Assembly (NCBI RefSeq): GCF_017068395.1
Contig: NZ_CP070619.1
Span: 5,456,001-5,520,000, forward strand
Source of the DNA: Rhodococcus pseudokoreensis
Lineage (GTDB): Bacteria; Actinomycetota; Actinomycetes; Mycobacteriales; Mycobacteriaceae
Reading direction: 5' to 3'
DNA length: 64,000 nt
Below, one piece after another: positions 17,085 to 24,971 of this stretch (positions are counted from its first letter, which is position 1; the number at the start of each line of letters is the position of its first letter). Below the pieces are notes generated by a model, which was not told where the DNA came from, ran no database searches, and worked only from the letters and a program-made list of their open reading frames with translations. The translations under genes and the position numbers were made by a program.

Positions 17085-17962
17085 AACTGGCGAGCTTCGA
17101 CGACTACCGCATCGGAATCGTCGCGGGGGACGACCTCCGCGACATCACCTCTCTGATCCCCGCGGAGTTCGACACCTGGCCGGAGCAGCGGATGAACTGG
17201 GTGATCCGGAACTGGCCCACGATCGCCGACAGACTGACGGACGTAGATGCGCTACCGACCGTGTCGATCGCGACCGTCACACTGCGGGGGGCCAACCCCG
17301 CTCCGTCACAGGTGTTCGCGATCCCGGCCAACTATCACGCGCACATCGGAGAGATCGGGGAACGTGCGATCACCAAGGGCGGACGCACGGCCCGCGAGAC
17401 CGGATTCTTTCTCAAGGCCGCCGGCTCGGTGAGCGGCGCCGGCGAGCCGATCGCATTGCCGCCCGGCTCCACCAGGCGCTTCGACCACGAATGCGAACTG
17501 GGCGTCATCATCGGCAGGCACGGACGCAACGTGCCACGGGAGGAGGCCATGAAGTACGTCTTCGGGTATGCGTGTCTGATCGACCTGACGATGCGAATCG
17601 AACCGGGCCAGTTCGAGGAGGACCGGTCGCTGCGGAAGTCGTTCCGCAGCTTCACCCCGCTCGGTCCGTATCTGGTCACCGCGGACGAAGTGCCACCCCT
17701 CGACACACTGGGTTCCCGGCTGTCCGTCAACGGGGAACTGCGGCAGCAGGCAAGGCTGAAAGACATGATCATGCCGATCGCCGAATCGATCGAATTCATC
17801 TCGTCCGTCGTCGACCTGCAGCCCGGCGACGTCATCGCGAGCGGCACCCCCAAGGGCGTCGGCCCGGTCGCCGCCGGGGACGTCGTCACGATCGCGATCG
17901 ATTCCGTCGGTGAAATGTCGATCGCCGTGGGGGAGTCCGAGCTCGCCCCCCGGCCGTTCTGA
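17081..17962 (+). CDS. Fumarylacetoacetate hydrolase family protein (fumaryl-/maleylpyruvate hydrolase)
   Basis: This 293-residue FAH-fold hydrolase should split the acylpyruvate produced downstream of gentisate cleavage into pyruvate and a C4 diacid. The metal-binding segment HECELGVIIG (acidic pair) lies near residues 138-147, followed by FGYACLIDLTMR, and the C-terminal SGTPKGVGP motif is intact. Its start overlaps the gentisate dioxygenase stop. No maleylpyruvate isomerase (DinB- or GST-type) is visible. The enzyme may therefore hydrolyse maleylpyruvate directly, or depend on the PrpF-like gene that follows. Confidence 0.86.
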   Translation: MKLASFDDYRIGIVAGDDLRDITSLIPAEFDTWPEQRMNWVIRNWPTIADRLTDVDALPTVSIATVTLRGANPAPSQVFAIPANYHAHIGEIGERAITKGGRTARETGFFLKAAGSVSGAGEPIALPPGSTRRFDHECELGVIIGRHGRNVPREEAMKYVFGYACLIDLTMRIEPGQFEEDRSLRKSFRSFTPLGPYLVTADEVPPLDTLGSRLSVNGELRQQARLKDMIMPIAESIEFISSVVDLQPGDVIASGTPKGVGPVAAGDVVTIAIDSVGEMSIAVGESELAPRPF

Positions 17963-17978
17963 GTGAGGGGCCACCTGG

Positions 17979-19118
17979 ATGTACACCGATTACCGCGCCG
18001 CCTTCATACGCGGCGGCACCAGCAAGGCACTGGTCTTCCACGAGCGCGACCTACCGGCGGATCGGGCACAGCGTGATGCCATCTTCCTTCGCGCGATGGG
18101 AAGCCCCGACCCCCACGGACGCCAACTCGACGGAATGGGCGGCGGATTGTCGTCGCTGTCGAAGGTATGCATCGTCGGGCCGCCGTCGATCGAGGGGGCG
18201 GACGTCGACTACACGTTCGCGCAAATCCAGATCGACCGGCGGGCGGTCGACTACGTCGGCAACTGCGGCAACATGGCATCGGCGATCGGCCCGTTCGCCG
18301 TGGACGAGGGCCTCGTGGCCGCCGAGGACGGCAACACCACCGTTCGGATACACAACGTCAACACCCGCAAGGTCATTGCATCGTCGTTCGATGTCGAGGC
18401 GGGCCGGGCGATCGAGCAGGGCGACTACACGATCCACGGTGTGGCGGGGGCCGGGGCGCCCATCCGATTGGACTTCCTCGACCCCGGCGGCGCGGGTACC
18501 GGTTCGCTCCTCCCCACCGGGCACACGACCGACGCCCTGGTCGTGGACGGCGCGCCGGCACTGTCGGCGAGTCTGGTCGACGCGGGCAACCCGGTGGTGT
18601 TCGTCGACGCGGCCGCGGTGGGACTGGACGGCACGGAACTGCCCGAGACGATCGACGCCGATGATCGGCTGATGACCCGGTTGGAGGCGATCCGCCGCGC
18701 CGGATCGGTGCGCATGGGCCTCGCGGCCGACGAGCAGTCGGCCGCGCAGAACCGGATGACCCCGTTCATCGCCCTGGTCGCCGCGCCCCAGTCGTACACG
18801 ACGCTCGCCGGCGACCGAGTCGACGAGAGCGTCGTCGATCTGACCGTGCGCTTCCTGTCCAACGGGAAGGCTCATCGGGCGCTACCGCTGACAGGGGCGC
18901 TGTGCGCGGCGGTTGCGGCGCGACTGCCCGATTCGGCGGTTCACCGCCACGCGCGGACACCGCGGGACGGAGCGCCGATCCGGCTGGGCTCGCCTTCCGG
19001 AATCCTCGAGGTGAATGCCTCGGTTGCCGACAAGGGCCCGAACGCCCCGGTGTGGTGTGAGTTCGCAACGATCTACCGGACAACTAGGCGACTGTTCACG
19101 GGATGGGTGCGAGCCTAG
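17979..19118 (+). CDS. PrpF-family isomerase (DUF453; aconitate/oxalomesaconate-type)
   Basis: This protein of 379 residues has the diaminopimelate-epimerase-like double fold of PrpF. The family motif RGGTSKA is at 11-17, GLSSLSK at 56-62 (lysine implicated in PrpF catalysis) and VGNCGNM at 93-99. Characterised members shift double bonds or isomerise unsaturated di- and tricarboxylates: 2-methylaconitate, methylitaconate, 4-oxalomesaconate, aconitate. It is the third gene of the gentisate operon, 16 bases after the FAH gene, and is followed by a bidirectional terminator. Its position suggests action on maleylpyruvate or on a methyl-substituted C4 diacid product. This is not a standard gentisate-pathway gene, so the role is open. 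Confidence 0.85.
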   Translation: MYTDYRAAFIRGGTSKALVFHERDLPADRAQRDAIFLRAMGSPDPHGRQLDGMGGGLSSLSKVCIVGPPSIEGADVDYTFAQIQIDRRAVDYVGNCGNMASAIGPFAVDEGLVAAEDGNTTVRIHNVNTRKVIASSFDVEAGRAIEQGDYTIHGVAGAGAPIRLDFLDPGGAGTGSLLPTGHTTDALVVDGAPALSASLVDAGNPVVFVDAAAVGLDGTELPETIDADDRLMTRLEAIRRAGSVRMGLAADEQSAAQNRMTPFIALVAAPQSYTTLAGDRVDESVVDLTVRFLSNGKAHRALPLTGALCAAVAARLPDSAVHRHARTPRDGAPIRLGSPSGILEVNASVADKGPNAPVWCEFATIYRTTRRLFTGWVRA

Positions 19119-19151
19119 CGGGCGCTCCGATCGCACCCGCGACCGATACGG

Positions 19152-19195
19152 AAAGGCCGCGGTGTCAGCGACTGTCACTGCACACCGCGGCCTTT
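19152..19195. terminator. Bidirectional terminator hairpin
   Basis: AAAGGCCGCGGTGT (19152-19165) pairs perfectly with ACACCGCGGCCTTT (19182-19195), a 14-bp stem with a 16-base loop, ending in T on one side and A on the other. It stands between the convergent PrpF-like and dienelactone-hydrolase-like genes. Confidence 0.88.
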
Positions 19196-19200
19196 GGGGG

Positions 19201-19947
19201 CTACACCGCCGGTTCGCGCAGACGGGCGGAAACGCGGAGGAAATCGAGCGTCTGCGGCCACGACATCGCCCACGCATCGGCGTTGACCTGCTCGTTGTGC
19301 CGTCGGGAATCACTGAACCCGTGCTTGGCTCGCGGATACAGATGGACGATCGTCGGTGCGTCGGTGTCCCTGCCCTGCAACGCCGCCTGCAGGCTCAGGA
19401 AGTTCTCGCGGGGGACCAGCGAATCCTTGCCCGGGTAGTGCACCATCACCGGGGCCGGGATGTCCGCTGCCGCCGCGACGGCGTCGATGCTGTGATGAGG
19501 CTGAATCTCGCCCGGCAGGGTGGGATGGTAGGCGACCACACTCTCGATTCGCGGATCGCGGGCGCCGAGAATCAGCGCGAATCGACCACCGAGGCACCAC
19601 CCGATCACGCCCACGGACGAGACGCCGTGTTCGGTCGTCAGGTAGTCGACGAGCCGCTGCTGTTCGTCGAGCACCGTCGCATCGTCGAGCTGTGCGTGCA
19701 GCTCGTGCAGTTCCTCGAAGGGGGTGTCGTCGGAACTCTTCCCGTGCCACGGATCCCACGTGAGAGCGATCGCCCCTGTCTCGCCGGCGATCAGTTCCGC
19801 GAATTCCCGGACCTGTTCTCCGATCCCGGTAATCATCGGCAGCAGGAGCACAGCCGGGGCATTTCCGGAGGTTGCGTCTGCCGGTGTCACGAGATGTGCC
19901 CGAAGTCCGTCGACGGTGACGAATCGACTGTCGAAGTTGTGTGCCAC
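19201..19947 (-). CDS. Dienelactone hydrolase family protein
   Basis: This is an alpha/beta hydrolase of 248 residues with the DLH-type cysteine nucleophile (GWCLGG, Cys118) and a late histidine in KHGFSD. Family members hydrolyse dienelactones or carboxylic esters; the role here is unclear since no chlorocatechol or catechol ortho genes are nearby. The GTG at 19947 is the likely start because GAGAGGAGA lies about 6 bases upstream; an open frame continues a further 58 codons but would run across the operator region. It diverges from the CoA-transferase at 20140 and shares its operator, which lies about 108 bases from its own start. Confidence 0.83.
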   Translation of the reverse strand: MAHNFDSRFVTVDGLRAHLVTPADATSGNAPAVLLLPMITGIGEQVREFAELIAGETGAIALTWDPWHGKSSDDTPFEELHELHAQLDDATVLDEQQRLVDYLTTEHGVSSVGVIGWCLGGRFALILGARDPRIESVVAYHPTLPGEIQPHHSIDAVAAAADIPAPVMVHYPGKDSLVPRENFLSLQAALQGRDTDAPTIVHLYPRAKHGFSDSRRHNEQVNADAWAMSWPQTLDFLRVSARLREPAV

Positions 19948-20054
19948 GTATGTCTCCTCTCGCCCGCTGGTTGGCGCAGGCTGCGTGCGGTGTGGGTCGT
20001 GCGGTGAGGCCGCCCGGAAACTGCTGGTTGACAGACCTCGCGGAGTCGCCTCTA

Positions 20055-20067
20055 ATGGTTCTACCAT
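20055..20067. promoter_or_regulatory. GntR-type operator between DLH-like and CoA-transferase genes
   Basis: ATGGTTCTACCAT carries the exact core TGGTTCTACCA (20056-20066). It lies 73 bases before the CoA-transferase ATG and 108 bases from the divergent DLH-like start. This spacing supports the start codons chosen for both genes, as longer open frames would cover or abut the operator. Confidence 0.82.
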
Positions 20068-20139
20068 ATGTCGCGCCTCGTTGTTGCGCATTCTCACCCG
20101 CGACCGGCGGCGCTTCCTCAACGATCTGTAGGGGTATCG

Positions 20140-21393
20140 ATGACCATTTCGTCAGACCGCGACCACAACCCGCTCGGCGGACGAACCGAACGATCAGAAG
20201 GCCGACTTCCACTGTCCGGAGTGCGAATTGTCGATCTGTCACAAATCGGAGCCGGACCGTACGGCACATCGCTTCTCGGTGATCTCGGCGCCGACGTCGT
20301 GAAGGTCGAGCCGCTCCAGGGAGACAGCTTCCGGTACGTCGACAGCGCCTTCGATCACGGCGAGAGCGCGTACTTCTTCGGCGTCAACCGCAGCAAGCGA
20401 TCCATCGCCCTCGACCTGAAGAGCCGCGAGGGGCTCGAAGTACTCGAGCGGTTGGTCCGCGACGCCGACGTGTTCGTCGTGGCATTTCGCCCGGACGCGG
20501 TGAAGCGGATGGGAATCGACTACGACACGCTACGGAAGATCAACGACCGCCTGATCTACTGTTCCATCACCGCATTCGGTGAAAGCGGCCCGCGCGCGGA
20601 TCAGCCGGGCATGGACATTCTCGCCCAGGCGCTGAGCGGCATGATGGGTGTGACCGGTGAGGTGGGCGGCGGTCCGGTGAAGGTGGGCGTCCCCATCGCC
20701 GACTTCGTCGGATCGTTCTTCGTCGGATTCGGCGTGTGCGCGGCGTTGCGGCTGCGCGATCAGACCGGCGTGGGCGACAAGATCAGCATCAATCTCCTCG
20801 ATGGCCAGGTGGCGGCGTTCGCGAACTACATCACCGCCTACGACAAGACGCGCGTGCCGTTCAGGCCGCAGGGTGGCGGGCACCCCCAGTTGGTGCCCTA
20901 CCAGCCCTTCCTCGGTTCGGACGACAAGCACTTCATCCTGGCGGTGCTCAACGACAAGTTCTGGAACAAGCTGGTCCCGATGCTCGACGAGTACGACGAC
21001 TTCCGAGACCCCGCCTACACCACCAACACCCAGCGGATCGAGAACAGGGACGAGCTGTGCGGGCGGCTCCAGACCATCTTCAGCAAGCATCCGGCCGAGT
21101 ACTGGCTGCGAAAGCTCGAGGAGGCGGGGGTGCCCTGCGGTCCGATCCACCGGCTCGAGGACGCTCTCGAAGACCCGCAGGTGCTTGCGAATCAGGCGGT
21201 CACCGAGCTGACCCACCCCGAGTACGGCACCTACAAGGTGCCGAACAATCCCATCCGGTTCGAGAATGCCGCCACCGGTCCGTGGGGATACGCACCGCGG
21301 CTCGGCGAGCACACCGACGAGATCCTCGGAGAAGTGGGCTACCACGAGAACGAGATTCAGGCTCTGCGTGACAACGGAATTCTGGCATCGTAG
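20140..21393 (+). CDS. CaiB/BaiF family CoA-transferase (set A)
   Basis: This family III CoA-transferase has 417 residues and moves CoA between an acyl-CoA and a free acid without ATP. The N-terminal Rossmann part includes LPLSGVRIVDLSQ and GADVVKVEP. The expected catalytic aspartate is Asp188 in GVPIADFVG, and the FRPDAV motif is at 116-121. The ATG at 20140 is preferred to an upstream ATG at 20068 because the latter would lie directly against the operator. It is the clear counterpart of 49051-50298 (shared YFGVNRSKRS/YYGVNRSKRS-like and RPQGGGHPQ blocks). It heads an operon with an MHS porter, an aldehyde dehydrogenase and a SnoaL-like gene. Confidence 0.9.
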   Translation: MTISSDRDHNPLGGRTERSEGRLPLSGVRIVDLSQIGAGPYGTSLLGDLGADVVKVEPLQGDSFRYVDSAFDHGESAYFFGVNRSKRSIALDLKSREGLEVLERLVRDADVFVVAFRPDAVKRMGIDYDTLRKINDRLIYCSITAFGESGPRADQPGMDILAQALSGMMGVTGEVGGGPVKVGVPIADFVGSFFVGFGVCAALRLRDQTGVGDKISINLLDGQVAAFANYITAYDKTRVPFRPQGGGHPQLVPYQPFLGSDDKHFILAVLNDKFWNKLVPMLDEYDDFRDPAYTTNTQRIENRDELCGRLQTIFSKHPAEYWLRKLEEAGVPCGPIHRLEDALEDPQVLANQAVTELTHPEYGTYKVPNNPIRFENAATGPWGYAPRLGEHTDEILGEVGYHENEIQALRDNGILAS

Positions 21394-21413
21394 ACCGAGA
21401 AACGGAGAAGCAC

Positions 21414-22784
21414 GTGAGCGTTGAGACGACACCGGCAACGACAGATGCCAAACGAATCCGAGCGCGGGCGACGCGAGCGGGAGCGGTCGGCAATTTCATC
21501 GAGTTCTACGACTTCACCCTCTACGGGTTCTTTGCGATCATCATCTCGCAGCAGTTCTTTCCCGACTACAGCAGCCAGGCGGCACTTCTCGCGACATTCG
21601 GTGTATACGGTGGTGCCTTCGTCATGCGGCCGGTCGGCGCCATCGTCTTCGGCCATGTCGGGGATCGGTGGGGTCGTAAGCGGGCGCTGCTGATCGCCGT
21701 CGTGCTGATGAGTGCGTCGACCGCCATGATCGGTCTCCTCCCGTCGTACGCACTGATCGGCGTCGCCGCACCGGCCCTGCTGCTCGCCTGCCGACTGATG
21801 CAGGCCTTCTCGGCCGGCGGCGAGCAGAGCGGAGCGTACGTCCTCGTCATCGAGCACTCACCCGTCGCCGAACGCGGCCGGAACGGGTCGTGGCTGGTCG
21901 TTTCGGTCATGGCCGGCGTCGCGAGCGGCGCGATCGTCGCCCTCGTCATGAACTTCGTGACGACGGCCGATCAAATGCAGTCGTGGGGGTGGCGGATCCC
22001 GTTCCTGATCGGCGCGCCACTCGGCGTCCTCGGCCTGGTCCTTCGGCTGAAGCTGCAGGAATCGGAGGCCTTCACCGCGGCGTCCGCGGAGGTCGCCAAG
22101 CAGGTCGGCCGACACGTTCCCCTCGTCCAGGCCTTTCGTACGGTCAAGAAGGAGATGCTGACGCTGTTCGCGTGGGTGGGACTGGTCTCGCTCGCCGGCT
22201 ACATGCTGATCGGCTTCATGACCACCCTCATGGTCAAATTCGAGGGGTACTCGATGACCACCGCTTTGCTCGTCATGGTGCTCGGGTTCCTGATCGCCGC
22301 GCCCTTCGTGATGGTCCTGTGCCGGTGGTCGGACACCGTGACACGGAAGCGGTTCGCGATCACCCTCGCCGCCGGACTCGCCGTCTGGACCGTTCCCGCC
22401 TTCGCCCTGATCGGCCACGGACCGGTATTCGCCACCATCGCAATAGCCGGGTACACGACGCTCCTGTACCCGATGAACCTCGCCGCGGGCTTCGCGGTCG
22501 TCGAACTGTTCCCCGTCGACGTCCGCGCGTCGGCCAGCGCCCTGCCCTACCAACTCGGTTTTGCCCTGTTCGGCGGTACCGCGTCCCTCATCGCCACCTG
22601 GCTGGTCACGAACTTCTCGGCCCTCGCACCCGCCTACTACGTGACGGCGGTCGCGGTCATCGAAATATTTGTGGCGTGGTTCTGGCTTCCCAACGCGCGG
22701 GAGATGACGGTGGTCACCGAGTCCGATGCCGGAGTGCGGTCACTGCCCACGACCTCCCCCGATCTCAGGAGTGACAATGCGTAG
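21414..22784 (+). CDS. MFS transporter, MHS family (set A)
   Basis: This 12-segment proton symporter of the MHS family has 456 residues, with signature AGAVGNFIEFYDFTLYGF and the loop motif GHVGDRWGRKRAL. It is much closer to the porter at 41383-42741 than to that at 3183-4556 (shared FSAGGEQSGA and VELFPVDVRASASALP-like blocks). It is probably the substrate or intermediate importer for this operon, taking up an organic acid. The start is GTG with GGAGAAG upstream. Its last bases overlap the aldehyde dehydrogenase start by 8 bases. Confidence 0.9.
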   Translation: MSVETTPATTDAKRIRARATRAGAVGNFIEFYDFTLYGFFAIIISQQFFPDYSSQAALLATFGVYGGAFVMRPVGAIVFGHVGDRWGRKRALLIAVVLMSASTAMIGLLPSYALIGVAAPALLLACRLMQAFSAGGEQSGAYVLVIEHSPVAERGRNGSWLVVSVMAGVASGAIVALVMNFVTTADQMQSWGWRIPFLIGAPLGVLGLVLRLKLQESEAFTAASAEVAKQVGRHVPLVQAFRTVKKEMLTLFAWVGLVSLAGYMLIGFMTTLMVKFEGYSMTTALLVMVLGFLIAAPFVMVLCRWSDTVTRKRFAITLAAGLAVWTVPAFALIGHGPVFATIAIAGYTTLLYPMNLAAGFAVVELFPVDVRASASALPYQLGFALFGGTASLIATWLVTNFSALAPAYYVTAVAVIEIFVAWFWLPNAREMTVVTESDAGVRSLPTTSPDLRSDNA

Positions 22785-24291
22785 TACATCAGTGCCGATC
22801 GCACATCCCGACAGCTTGTTCGTCAACGGGAAATGGGTCCGCCCCGAAAGCGGCGGAGGCATCGACGTCATCGATCCGTCGACGGAGAAGGTCTACGTGC
22901 GCGTGGCGGATGCGACCGAGGCCGACATCGACCGTGCGGTCGCCGCGGCGCGGGCCGCCTTCGACGACGGTCCGTGGCCACGACTGACCCACGACGAGCG
23001 GGCGGGATACCTGCGAGCGATGGGCGCTGCGCTACGCGCTCGGGTCGACGACATCGCGCAGATCTGGCCGAGCGAAATGGGCAGCACTCATGCGGTCGCC
23101 CATGCGTTCGCCGGCACCATCGGCGATGTCTACGACTACTACGCCGACCTCGCCGGCACGTTCTCTTTCGAGGAGCGGTTCGACGATCCGCCGGGAGGTG
23201 GTCGTCTCGCGCTGCTGGTCCGGGAGCCGGTGGGTGTCGTGGGTGCGATCGTCCCGTGGAACGCGGCGATCAACATCATGGCGTACAAGATCGCACCCGC
23301 CCTGCTGGCCGGCTGCACGGTGGTCCTGAAGTCGTCGCCGGAGGCACCCGGCGCGGGGTACGTCATGGCGGAGATCGCCGAACAGATCGGATTGCCACCG
23401 GGCGTTCTCAACGTCGTGACCGCCGACCGCGGTCCCTCGGAGCGGCTGGTGCGTCACCCGGGCGTCGACAAGATCACGTTCACGGGTTCGCTGGCGGCCG
23501 GACGGCGAATCGCCGGGATCGCCGCCGACCGGATCGCGCGAATCACCCTGGAACTCGGCGGGAAGTCGGCCGCTGTCGTGCTCGACGACTACGACGTCGC
23601 GACCGCAGCCGCCGATATCGCCGCATACGCCTGCTTCCTGACCGGTCAGGTGTGCTCCGCGTTGTCGAGGGTCATCGTGACCCGTGGCCGACACGACGAA
23701 CTCGTCGACGCACTGGCCGCGGAGTTCGCGGGTGTGACCGTCGGTGACCCGTTCGATGCGGCCACCGGCATGGGGCCGATCGCCACTCGGCGCCAGCTCG
23801 AGAAGGTGGAACGGTACGTCCACACCGGCGTCGCAGAAGGAGCGCGACTGGCGTTCGGCGGCGGCCGGCCCGCCGGTCTCACGCGGGGCTGGTTCTTCGA
23901 ACCCACGGTCCTCGCGGAGGTGGACAACGCCGCGACGGTCGCCCGCGAGGAAATCTTCGGGCCCGTTCTCAGCGTCATCGCGGCCGACAACGAGGAGCAC
24001 GCGCTCGAGCTTGCCAACGACACGGATTTCGGCCTCAACAACTCGGTTTTCACGCACGACCCGGATCGGGCCTACGCCGTTGCGCGACGTCTTCGATCGG
24101 GCACTGTCGGGCACAACGTGTTTCGCAGCGACATGCGGATCGGCTTCGGCGGTTTCAAGCAGTCGGGAATCGGCCGCGAAGGCGGCGTCGACGGGCTGCG
24201 GCCCTTCCTGGAGAACAAGACCGTCATCCTCGACGCGGTTCCGGCACACATTCCGACACTCGACCCAGCCGACGACGGGAGCACCAGATGA
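22777..24291 (+). CDS. Aldehyde dehydrogenase (set A, CoA-transferase operon)
   Basis: This NAD(P)+-dependent aldehyde dehydrogenase has 504 residues. The catalytic cysteine is in TGQVCSALSR and the glutamate in LELGGKSAAVV; the PWNAA motif replaces the usual PWNFP in the coenzyme site. The C-terminal FGGFKQSGIGREGG block is standard. The ATG at 22777 has AGGAG about 6 bases upstream and overlaps the transporter stop. Its stop overlaps the next gene by 4 bases (ATGA). It is a different subgroup from the P450-linked ALDH at 11097, so the pathway probably makes two aldehydes. One could come from C-C cleavage by the crotonase-fold enzyme (inferred). Confidence 0.9.
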   Translation: MRSTSVPIAHPDSLFVNGKWVRPESGGGIDVIDPSTEKVYVRVADATEADIDRAVAAARAAFDDGPWPRLTHDERAGYLRAMGAALRARVDDIAQIWPSEMGSTHAVAHAFAGTIGDVYDYYADLAGTFSFEERFDDPPGGGRLALLVREPVGVVGAIVPWNAAINIMAYKIAPALLAGCTVVLKSSPEAPGAGYVMAEIAEQIGLPPGVLNVVTADRGPSERLVRHPGVDKITFTGSLAAGRRIAGIAADRIARITLELGGKSAAVVLDDYDVATAAADIAAYACFLTGQVCSALSRVIVTRGRHDELVDALAAEFAGVTVGDPFDAATGMGPIATRRQLEKVERYVHTGVAEGARLAFGGGRPAGLTRGWFFEPTVLAEVDNAATVAREEIFGPVLSVIAADNEEHALELANDTDFGLNNSVFTHDPDRAYAVARRLRSGTVGHNVFRSDMRIGFGGFKQSGIGREGGVDGLRPFLENKTVILDAVPAHIPTLDPADDGSTR

Positions 24292-24779
24292 CCACGGTAG
24301 TGAACGGTGTGACGCTCACATCGGAGCCCCTCGCGCGAAACGATCGCGCGCGCAGCAATATCGACGTCGTCATCGAGTTCTTCTCGCTCTATCTCAGGGA
24401 CAAGGAACGGTTCTACGCGCTGTGGGTCGAGGACGAGCCCGAGGTTCTGACGCCGTATGTGGCGAACGATGTGGCGACATGCCAGATCGGGTCGCACCGT
24501 GGATGGACGGCGGTCAGGGCGTTCTGGGATCCGATTCACGACGACATGCAGGGACGCTTCGATTGGTACATCGACGGCATCATCCCGGGTGAGGATCCGG
24601 ACGTCGTCGTGGTGCGCTCGCACAGCGACGTCGATGTGCGGACTCGCGGAGTCTGGGGCGACAAGCACCTCAGCTACCAGGGGAGATATGTCCAGATCTT
24701 TCGCTTCGAGGACGGCAGGGTGAAGTCGTTCGAGGAGTACTACGACACCGCGCAACTGAACGCTGTCTACGGGGCGTAG
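24288..24779 (+). CDS. SnoaL-like / NTF2-fold protein
   Basis: This small protein of 163 residues has an NTF2-like cone fold signature: an N-terminal helix (VIEFFSLYLRDKERFYALW), a central HRGWTAVRAFWDPI segment and strands ending YVQIFRFEDGRVKSFEEYYD. Proteins of this fold include isomerases, dehydratases and polyketide cyclases, and many have no known reaction; PhzA/B-like sequences look similar. It overlaps the aldehyde dehydrogenase stop by 4 bases and closes that operon. Set B has no counterpart, so it may be a step special to set A. Function cannot be assigned. Confidence 0.7.
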   Translation: MTTVVNGVTLTSEPLARNDRARSNIDVVIEFFSLYLRDKERFYALWVEDEPEVLTPYVANDVATCQIGSHRGWTAVRAFWDPIHDDMQGRFDWYIDGIIPGEDPDVVVVRSHSDVDVRTRGVWGDKHLSYQGRYVQIFRFEDGRVKSFEEYYDTAQLNAVYGA

Positions 24780-24847
24780 GCGCCAGGAGCGCCTCGTCCG
24801 AAATGCCCGGCCGTGCATTGACAAGGAATGCCCGCCGCGGTAACAAT

Positions 24848-24858
24848 TGGTAGAACCA
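24848..24858. promoter_or_regulatory. GntR-type operator upstream of acyl-CoA ligase
   Basis: TGGTAGAACCA within AATTGGTAGAACCATTG, 113 bases before the ligase ATG. It is an exact match to the regional operator. It implies a promoter here even though the preceding SnoaL-like gene reads in the same direction. Confidence 0.8.
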
Positions 24859-24971
24859 TTGTGGAGCCCGCGCTCGGGTCACTGGACGTGACGCACTCGC
24901 ATCGATGTGCGGCTCGCGCCGAATCCCCAAATCGGGCTTGTCAGGGCCCGGACCTTCGGAAGGAATCATCA

